From Neobacillus sp. DY30 (GTDB lineage Bacteria; Bacillota; Bacilli; Bacillales; Cytobacillaceae), in contig NZ_CP126093.1 in the NCBI RefSeq assembly GCF_030123065.1, forward strand, positions 283,001 through 347,000: DNA of 64,000 nucleotides. Reading direction: 5' to 3'. The notes under the pieces are model-generated. The model was not told the origin of the DNA and searched no databases. It was given only the letters and a program-made list of their open reading frames with translations. The stretch's first letter is position 1. The number at the start of each line of letters is the position of its first letter. The position numbers and the translations under genes are program-made. Of this stretch, positions 58,038-64,000 are shown piece after piece.

Positions 58038-59257
58038 TGATGAAAAAGGTATGGATTCCATTCAAAAAAGTATGGAAGTTTGTCGTTTTACTAATTTTGA
58101 TTCTGCTTACCTTTTCTTATGCTATGTTTCAAGGAGGATTTGTAAGTTGGTTTTTATTTTATAGCTTTCTGCCGTTTGCCCTTTATTGTGTCGGCTTATC
58201 CTTTTACTCTTTGAAAGAGCTGGAAATAACTCGACACATACCCAAAAATGATTACAGTGCCGGTGAAGCGCTAAAGGTTACGGTAAATGTAAAGCGAAAC
58301 TCGTTTTTTCCAATATTTTATCTGCTCATTGAGGATGATTTAGAAGAATCGCTAAAGCATTCCCCGCAGAAAAAGAAAGCAAAGGCATTAGTGTTGCCGG
58401 GTTTTAGGAAGCAATTTTCCTATGAATATGTCATTGACGAACTTCCACGGGGAGAACATTTTTTTCATGGTTTTATCGTCAAAACCGGTGATATTCTTGG
58501 TTTAGTCGAGAAAGAAAAATCGCAGACAAACGAAAGTAAAATTATTGTCTACCCAGCTTATACAGAAATACTGTACCGCCCTTTTGAAACCCACTTTGAT
58601 CAAGGCATGACAGCGTCAAGGGAACGGGTACAGCGTGATACTACATTGGCAATCGGTGTCCGGGACTACCAGCCCGGTGATCGATTTTCATGGATAAACT
58701 GGAAGGCCTCTGCTAAACGTAATGAAATTATGACAAAGGAATTTGAACAGCGTCAATCTCATGATGTGTTTGTAGTGATGGATTGTGTAGCTGATAAGCA
58801 TTTTGAAGTTATCGTTTCCTTTACGGCTTCTTTATTACGTGCCGTTCTGAAGAAAGGAGCACAAATAGGGCTCTTAACTATAAGTCGAGATAGAGCATCG
58901 TTTCCTATAAGGGGCGGGGAAAATCAACTGCACGAGCTGTTCTACCATTTAGCAAAGATAGAAGCTGCGAGCCCTTCCTCATTTGAAAAAGTGTTAGAGA
59001 CCGAGGGGATGTTTACCCAGCAAACAGTATCCTTCTTACTTGTATCGGCTCAATTATCGAAGCCTTTAATAGAGAAGGCTGGCTTCCTAGGACAAAGAAA
59101 AGGAAAGATTACGCTATTTCTTATAAAAGGAGAAAAGGAGTACCCTACACAACAGGAAAGATCTTTAATTGCCCTGGCAAACGCACGAAATGTACGGATA
59201 GTAATGGTTCATGAAGGGCATTTTGATTCAGCCTTTTCGGAGGTGAATGTGCGATGA
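58037..59257 (+). CDS. DUF58 membrane-anchored protein
   Basis: 406 residues. Two N-terminal helices (about 14-55), a beta-rich middle, then the DUF58 domain (GVRDYQPGDRFSWINWKASAK near 210) that leads into a von Willebrand A-like region (DVFVVMDC). Works with MoxR in many bacteria. One-base overlap with moxR and four-base overlap (ATGA) with the next gene show tight coupling. Confidence 0.87.
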   Translation: MMKKVWIPFKKVWKFVVLLILILLTFSYAMFQGGFVSWFLFYSFLPFALYCVGLSFYSLKELEITRHIPKNDYSAGEALKVTVNVKRNSFFPIFYLLIEDDLEESLKHSPQKKKAKALVLPGFRKQFSYEYVIDELPRGEHFFHGFIVKTGDILGLVEKEKSQTNESKIIVYPAYTEILYRPFETHFDQGMTASRERVQRDTTLAIGVRDYQPGDRFSWINWKASAKRNEIMTKEFEQRQSHDVFVVMDCVADKHFEVIVSFTASLLRAVLKKGAQIGLLTISRDRASFPIRGGENQLHELFYHLAKIEAASPSSFEKVLETEGMFTQQTVSFLLVSAQLSKPLIEKAGFLGQRKGKITLFLIKGEKEYPTQQERSLIALANARNVRIVMVHEGHFDSAFSEVNVR

Positions 59258-61455
59258 AAAGAGATTTTCAATCTTTTCTACTGTACATGTTTGGTTTTTT
59301 GCTTTTATGGGAATGGCTCCGTCCCATCGAGCAATTAACTACTACTGATCATGTTGAAATGTTTGTCATCTTTATTCTGTTATCCTTTACACTAGCCTTT
59401 CTTAGAATGAAGTGGATTTGGCAGATGATCATTAAGGTGTGGTTTATCGCCTTTTCAATTAATATGTTTCATTATGGGGAAGGCTTTTATCAATTTAGTT
59501 GGTTATCTTCTTTTACTAATGACTTAACCACTAATGTTACTATGATTGTCTCTCGCAATTGGTTAGGGTTGACCAATGAATTTAGATCATTTTTGTTGTT
59601 TATCCTCCTTTGGTTAATGGTGTACTTAGTCCGCTATTGGCTTTTGAACCGAAAAAGAATTTTCATTTTCTTCTTTATGACTCTGATTTATATAACCGTT
59701 TTAGATACATTTACATTATATAGTGCAAAAACGTCCATTATCCGGACTGTTGTAGTCGGTTTTGCAGTGATGGGAATGTTAACTTATTACCGGATTCTTG
59801 TTAAGGAAAATGTTAATAGTAATTCTATTGCTGCGCGAAAATGGATGAGACCATTAGTTTTAATGATTGCTTTTAGTGTAATTATTGGCATTATTGCTCC
59901 AAAATTTGCACCAATATGGCCGGATCCCGTTCCATACCTTAAGGCTGCCAGTAATAAAGGCGGGGAAGAGGGGCCGGGCAATGGGATTGCTAAAGTGGGT
60001 TACGGTACAGATGATTCCCGTCTAGGGGGTCCTTTTATTGGGGATGATAGTATCGTATTTCGGAGCGAAGCAGAAGAAAAGAATTATTGGAAGGTAGAAA
60101 CGAAGGACCATTATACAGGTAAAGGCTGGATCCCTTCAGAATTGAATCCGTACCGAATAGGAGGAGAGGATTTAATACCTGTTTCTCCTATCCCTGCAAC
60201 TGTTGAAACCCGGGATGAGAGTGCCTCCTTATTTATGTTTATGGATTATGATCACCTCATTTATCCCGCTGGTATCCAAAGGGTACAATTTCAACGTAAT
60301 TATATTTTAGAGATTGAGGCAACAAAGGAAAAAATCTCAATATTAAACGGCTTCGACTCTTCTCCAGTCGCTCCTGATTCCTATTCAGTGGAGTATAAGG
60401 TACCGGAATATCGGGCATCTGAACTAAGGGAAACAACAACGGCAGATCAAGGACAGATAGACGCAGAATTTCTCGCAAGATATACGCAATTGCCTGAAAA
60501 TATTCCTAAACGGGTGAGAGAGCTGGCTCAGAGTATAACGGAAAAAGAAACAAACTGGTTTGATAAAGCAAGAGCTGTGGAGCGTCATTTTGGCGATTCG
60601 GGCTTCACCTACAGTCAAAGTGATGTAGCCGTTCCGGGAGAAGATGATGATTACGTTGACCAATTTCTATTTGACACCAAAATAGGGTATTGTGATAATT
60701 TTTCCACTTCCATGGCGGTTATGCTCCGATCGATTGGAATTCCAACACGCTGGGTAAAAGGTTATACGGGCGGGAAGTTTCTAGAATATAGCGAAGAACA
60801 TTCTTCAAAACAGATTTATGAAATTACCAATAATAATGCCCATTCCTGGGTTGAAGTCTATTTTCCTAACCAAGGATGGGTTCCATTTGAACCAACAAAG
60901 GGATTCAGCAATAGTGTTTCAATTGATTTTACAAATGATGATGGAACAACTCCTGCAGCCGAAACTACTGCTCCTCCAGCACCAAAGCCGCAGCAGAATG
61001 CAGAGGAAAATAGCGGCAGTTCCCAGAAAACAGAAACAACTTTTTCATTTAATGGTTTCTGGCTTAACCTAGAATCAGTTTTCCGCAAAAACTGGAAATT
61101 AGTGCTATTTGTGGTTGTGGTAATTATTGGTGCTGCAGGTCTAATGTATAGATTACGAGGAAAGTGGATCCCGCGTTTATATTTGCTTCAGTTCCGATTA
61201 AGAAAAAAAGATGAAAATATCGGTAAAGCATATCTTATCCTTTTAGATCAATTAGAGCGTTATGGCTTAAAGCGTAATCAGAATCAAACATTGAGAAGTT
61301 ATGCCCGATACATCGACACCTTCTTTGCCTCTAGAGAGATGTCTAAGCTGACGGATAGATATGAGCAATATCTATACCATCAAAAACTCACTGAGGGAAG
61401 TTGGAAGGATTCACGTGAATTATGGGAAAATTTAATTAAAAAGACAATTGCTTGA
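59254..61455 (+). CDS. TgpA-type membrane transglutaminase-like protein
   Basis: 733 residues. Six or seven N-terminal helices (about 10-220), an external region with a transglutaminase-like core: catalytic Cys in IGYCDNFSTSMAVMLRS near 483 and His in NNAHSWVEVYFP near 525, with WVPFEPT behind it. A Pro/Ala-rich segment, one more helix near 620-640, and a cytoplasmic C-terminal DUF4129-like tail. The family is thought to act as a cell-surface peptidase or cross-linker. Last gene of the operon. Confidence 0.87.
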   Translation: MKRDFQSFLLYMFGFLLLWEWLRPIEQLTTTDHVEMFVIFILLSFTLAFLRMKWIWQMIIKVWFIAFSINMFHYGEGFYQFSWLSSFTNDLTTNVTMIVSRNWLGLTNEFRSFLLFILLWLMVYLVRYWLLNRKRIFIFFFMTLIYITVLDTFTLYSAKTSIIRTVVVGFAVMGMLTYYRILVKENVNSNSIAARKWMRPLVLMIAFSVIIGIIAPKFAPIWPDPVPYLKAASNKGGEEGPGNGIAKVGYGTDDSRLGGPFIGDDSIVFRSEAEEKNYWKVETKDHYTGKGWIPSELNPYRIGGEDLIPVSPIPATVETRDESASLFMFMDYDHLIYPAGIQRVQFQRNYILEIEATKEKISILNGFDSSPVAPDSYSVEYKVPEYRASELRETTTADQGQIDAEFLARYTQLPENIPKRVRELAQSITEKETNWFDKARAVERHFGDSGFTYSQSDVAVPGEDDDYVDQFLFDTKIGYCDNFSTSMAVMLRSIGIPTRWVKGYTGGKFLEYSEEHSSKQIYEITNNNAHSWVEVYFPNQGWVPFEPTKGFSNSVSIDFTNDDGTTPAAETTAPPAPKPQQNAEENSGSSQKTETTFSFNGFWLNLESVFRKNWKLVLFVVVVIIGAAGLMYRLRGKWIPRLYLLQFRLRKKDENIGKAYLILLDQLERYGLKRNQNQTLRSYARYIDTFFASREMSKLTDRYEQYLYHQKLTEGSWKDSRELWENLIKKTIA

Positions 61456-61512
61456 CCGATAAAACAACCTATTGTTACAATAAGGCGTAAATTTGTAAAT
61501 TTAATCGGTTTT

Positions 61513-61642
61513 CCTTCATATATCCTCGAAGATAGGGTTCGAGAGTCTCTACCGGGTTACCTTAAATAACCTGACTATGAAGGCAGAAATTTCTGCTATA
61601 GCAATTGTGAGAAAGCTAGAATTCTGCCTTCCTTATTTATTT
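61513..61642 (+). promoter_or_regulatory. Guanine-class purine riboswitch with terminator, guaA leader
   Basis: P1 is CCTTCATA / TATGAAGG (61513-61520, 61576-61583). P2 is CTCGAA / TTCGAG, the core TCTCTACC precedes P3 GGGTTA / TAACCT, and J3/1 reads TGACTATG with C at the guanine-specifying position. The 3' strand of P1 is also part of the terminator arm GAAGGCAGAA (61579-61588), which pairs with TTCTGCCTTC (61622-61631) in front of a T-rich tail. L2 is unusual (GATAGGG rather than the common form). Confidence 0.85.
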
Positions 61643-61715
61643 GGAGGGGGAATTCTAGTTTTTTTTTGTTATTAAAGCAAATACTAACCTTATTATTTCG
61701 GAAGAGGTGGACGTG

Positions 61716-63254
61716 TTGACAAATAATACAGATATGATTGTGGTTTTAGACTTTGGAAGCCAGTATAACCAGTTAATTACACGCAGAATTCGTGAGTTCG
61801 GTGTTTACAGTGAACTTCATCCTCATACAATTACGGCTGAGGAAATTAGAAAAATGAATCCAAAGGGAATCATTTTTTCAGGCGGGCCGAATAGTGTTTA
61901 CGATGAAAATTCTTTCCGCTGTGATGAGGAAATCTTTGAAATGGGTCTTCCTATCTTAGGAATTTGCTATGGAATGCAATTAATGACAGTTCACTTTGAC
62001 GGTAAGGTGGAAAAAGCCAAGAACCGCGAGTACGGAAAAGCTGTCATGAATATCCAAAATCAAAATAAACTGTTCCATGACTTACCTGGGGAGCAAGTGG
62101 TTTGGATGAGTCATGGGGATTTAGTGGTGGAAGCACCAGCCGGTTTTACGGTGGATGGAACAAACCCACACTGTCCGATCGCGGCAATGAGTGATGAGGC
62201 GAGAAAGCTTTATGCCGTTCAATTTCATCCAGAAGTTCGTCATTCCGTATATGGAAATGAACTTCTAAAGAATTTCGTCTTTAATGTATGTGACTGTAAA
62301 GGCGATTGGTCTATGGAAAATTTCATTGAAATGGAAATGGCAAAAATTCGTGAGCAGGTCGGCAACAAAAAAGTACTATGTGCGCTTAGTGGCGGTGTAG
62401 ATTCATCTGTTGTAGCTGTTCTTATTCACAAAGCAATCGGAGATCAATTAACATGTATTTTCGTTGATCATGGTTTACTTCGTAAGAATGAAGCAGAAAG
62501 TGTTATGAAGACCTTTGCTGAAGGCTTCCATATGAATGTGATTAAAGTCGACGCAAAAGAACGCTTCTTATCTAAATTAGAAGGCGTATCTGATCCTGAG
62601 AGAAAACGAAAAATTATCGGCAACGAATTCATTTATGTATTCGATGATGAAGCAACTAAGCTTGAAGGAATTGAGTTTTTAGCTCAAGGAACACTTTATA
62701 CAGATATTATTGAAAGTGGAACTGCCACTGCACAAACGATTAAATCCCACCATAATGTCGGCGGGTTACCTGAAGATATGCAATTCAAATTAATCGAACC
62801 GTTGAATACATTGTTTAAGGATGAGGTTCGTGCGCTTGGTACAGAGCTTGGAATTCCGGATGATATTGTTTGGAGACAGCCTTTCCCTGGACCAGGTCTT
62901 GGAATTCGTGTCTTAGGAGCAATTTCTGAAGATAAGCTTGAAATTGTTCGTGAATCTGATTGGATCCTCCGTGAAGAAATTAAGAAGGCAGGACTTGATC
63001 GTGAAATCTGGCAATACTTTACGGTGCTTCCTGACATCCGCAGTGTTGGAGTTATGGGCGACGCGCGTACTTATGATTATACAATTGGAATCCGTGCCGT
63101 TACGTCCATTGATGGGATGACATCTGATTGGGCACGTATCCCATGGGATGTGCTCGAAAAAATTTCAACTCGCATTGTTAACGAAGTAGCTCATGTTAAC
63201 CGAGTGGTTTATGATATTACCAGCAAGCCGCCTGCAACTATTGAGTGGGAATAA
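61716..63254 (+). CDS. guaA: GMP synthase (glutamine-hydrolysing)
   Basis: Converts XMP to GMP using glutamine. About 512 residues: class I amidotransferase domain (GICYGMQ with the catalytic Cys near 90, FHPEVRHS) and ATP-pyrophosphatase domain (SGGVDSS near 228), then the dimerisation domain ending IEWE. Three in-frame starts are close (GTG 61707, GTG 61713, TTG 61716); the TTG has GAGG 8 bases upstream and best fits the family N-terminus. A guanine riboswitch precedes it, giving feedback by guanine. Confidence 0.93.
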   Translation: MTNNTDMIVVLDFGSQYNQLITRRIREFGVYSELHPHTITAEEIRKMNPKGIIFSGGPNSVYDENSFRCDEEIFEMGLPILGICYGMQLMTVHFDGKVEKAKNREYGKAVMNIQNQNKLFHDLPGEQVVWMSHGDLVVEAPAGFTVDGTNPHCPIAAMSDEARKLYAVQFHPEVRHSVYGNELLKNFVFNVCDCKGDWSMENFIEMEMAKIREQVGNKKVLCALSGGVDSSVVAVLIHKAIGDQLTCIFVDHGLLRKNEAESVMKTFAEGFHMNVIKVDAKERFLSKLEGVSDPERKRKIIGNEFIYVFDDEATKLEGIEFLAQGTLYTDIIESGTATAQTIKSHHNVGGLPEDMQFKLIEPLNTLFKDEVRALGTELGIPDDIVWRQPFPGPGLGIRVLGAISEDKLEIVRESDWILREEIKKAGLDREIWQYFTVLPDIRSVGVMGDARTYDYTIGIRAVTSIDGMTSDWARIPWDVLEKISTRIVNEVAHVNRVVYDITSKPPATIEWE

Positions 63255-63271
63255 TTAAAAATCACACTTCT

Positions 63272-63316
63272 AAAAACGAACGTTTTTAAATATAATTTTA
63301 AAAACGTTCGTTTTTT
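63272..63316 (+). terminator. Terminator of guaA
   Basis: AAAAACGAACGTTTTTAAA and TTTAAAAACGTTCGTTTTT form a very A/T-rich stem of about 18 pairs, then T. Confidence 0.8.
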
Positions 63317-63378
63317 ATGTTTACAAGCGAGGGGATCCCTGATAAGATTAAGGAGAAGTAAATAATTTGTCGAATAAA

Positions 63379-63525
63379 CTCGTATAATCTTGGGAATTGG
63401 CCCAAAAGTTTCTACCGAGCCACCGTAAATGGCTTGACTACGAGGCAGTGTTTAAACGGAGGGTAATCCTCTTTATTTCACTAGCCCTAAGTCAAGCGTT
63501 CCGGTAGATTTCGGAACGTTTTTTT
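63379..63525 (+). promoter_or_regulatory. Guanine-class purine riboswitch with attenuator, pbuG leader
   Basis: P1 CTCGTA / TACGAG (63379-63384, 63439-63444), P2 TTGGG / CCCAA, core AGTTTCTACC, P3 GAGCCA / TGGCTT, J3/1 TGACTACG with the guanine-type C. The terminator is CGTTCCG / CGGAACG (63497-63503, 63512-63518) with seven T. GCTTGACT inside P3-J3/1 (63432-63439) is complementary to AGTCAAGC at 63490-63497 just before the terminator, which gives a clear antiterminator. Confidence 0.9.
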
Positions 63526-63562
63526 GTTTTTAATAAAGATAGATTCCTAGGGGGAAGAAAAA

Positions 63563-64000
63563 ATGCAAAAATATTTCATGTTTAAGGAATTAGGGACGAA
63601 TTATCGCCGTGAAATTATTGGCGGCGTGACCACCTTCTTGGCAATGGCCTATATATTAGTGGTTAACCCGCTGACATTAACACTATCAAGTGTACCGGAT
63701 TTACCAGATGCAATGCGAATGGATTACGGGGCAGTCTTTGTAGCGACAGCATTGGCTGCAGCGATTGGTTCCATTGTTATGGGACTTCTAGGGAAATTCC
63801 CGATCGCCTTAGCGCCTGGTATGGGATTGAACGCGTTCTTTGCCTATACAATCGTGTTAGCTAGCGGCATTCCATGGCAGCATGCATTAGGTGCGGTATT
63901 TATTTCAGGTGTATTTTTCTTTTTATTAACATTAACTGGTTTACGTGAGAAACTAATCAACGCAATTCCAATCGAGCTAAAGCACGCCGTTGGCGCAGGT
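63563..64000 (+). CDS. pbuG: Hypoxanthine/guanine permease of the NCS2/AzgA family (partial)
   Basis: The first 146 codons before the window ends. MQKYFMFKELGTNYRREIIG, then membrane helices, including the family motifs TTFLAMAYILVVNP and GKFPIALAPGMGLNAFFAY. PbuG takes up hypoxanthine and guanine; the guanine riboswitch upstream fits. ATG behind AGGGGGAAG. It lies next to guaA but has its own leader and is separated by a terminator. Confidence 0.9.
   Translation, partial: MQKYFMFKELGTNYRREIIGGVTTFLAMAYILVVNPLTLTLSSVPDLPDAMRMDYGAVFVATALAAAIGSIVMGLLGKFPIALAPGMGLNAFFAYTIVLASGIPWQHALGAVFISGVFFFLLTLTGLREKLINAIPIELKHAVGAG

Overview
The window reads as one stretch of chromosome from a low-GC, endospore-forming-type Firmicute of the Bacillaceae (Bacillus / Neobacillus / Mesobacillus-like; the genus is inference). 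The evidence is strong AGGAGG-type ribosome binding sites, frequent GTG/TTG starts, CcpA cre sites, sigma-B-type promoters, LicT-type antitermination, purine riboswitches, and gene neighbourhoods familiar from Bacillus subtilis (ansA-ansB-mleN, glnK-glnL-glsA, araR with araPQN and abfA, scr, bgl, guaA-pbuG). No rRNA, tRNA, CRISPR array or intact insertion sequence was seen.

Layout. 0-4.2 kb: a possible phage-gene tail, then a manganese-type ABC transporter operon closed by an MntR-like regulator that has lost half of its metal ligands. 4.2-5.1 kb: non-coding, holding copy A of a 155-bp dispersed element next to a terminator. 5.1-12.7 kb: an amide/dicarboxylate module. The GlnK/GlnL two-component system is divergent from glutaminase, followed by asparaginase, aspartase and an MleN-like antiporter; together they turn Gln and Asn into Glu, Asp and fumarate. 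12.7-13.65 kb: decayed DNA with element copy B. 13.65-15.85 kb: a two-gene ATP-grasp ligase / M20 hydrolase unit of unknown product. 15.9-23.3 kb: a general-stress island (small charged protein, YflT/DUF2382 protein, DUF1904 protein, frameshifted KatE-type catalase, SDR oxidoreductase, cytoplasmic alpha-amylase) in which five genes have sigma-B-like promoters.

23.6-26.7 kb holds the most unusual system: a five-gene operon of a TusA-like protein, a DsrE-like protein with a CxxC motif, a TusA-OsmC fusion whose OsmC half lacks both catalytic cysteines, a short MetE-like zinc methyltransferase, and an OsmC protein that keeps both cysteines. It looks like a sulfur-relay plus thiol-methyl/alkyl-transfer pathway; its substrate is unknown.

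26.9-36.3 kb: AraR, an AraPQN-type sugar ABC importer without its own ATPase, a YesL-type membrane protein, a GH51 arabinofuranosidase and a GH43 enzyme (arabinan or arabino-oligosaccharide use). 37.0-42.2 kb: the sucrose operon scrR-scrA-scrB-scrK with three ScrR operators, two of them inside one large palindrome. 42.4-47.3 kb: cell-surface genes (an LCP ligase and a 1105-residue GH18-CE4-GT2 fusion). 47.5-50.4 kb: a DMT exporter and GlpD. 50.5-56.8 kb: beta-glucoside use with two divergent transcription units, each behind its own attenuator, and a LicT/BglG antiterminator. 57.1-61.5 kb: MoxR-DUF58-transglutaminase. 61.5-64 kb: guaA and pbuG, each behind its own guanine-class riboswitch; pbuG runs off the window.

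The sugar operons share CcpA control. In scr and bgl the same 14-base cre carries the -35 hexamer of the promoter.
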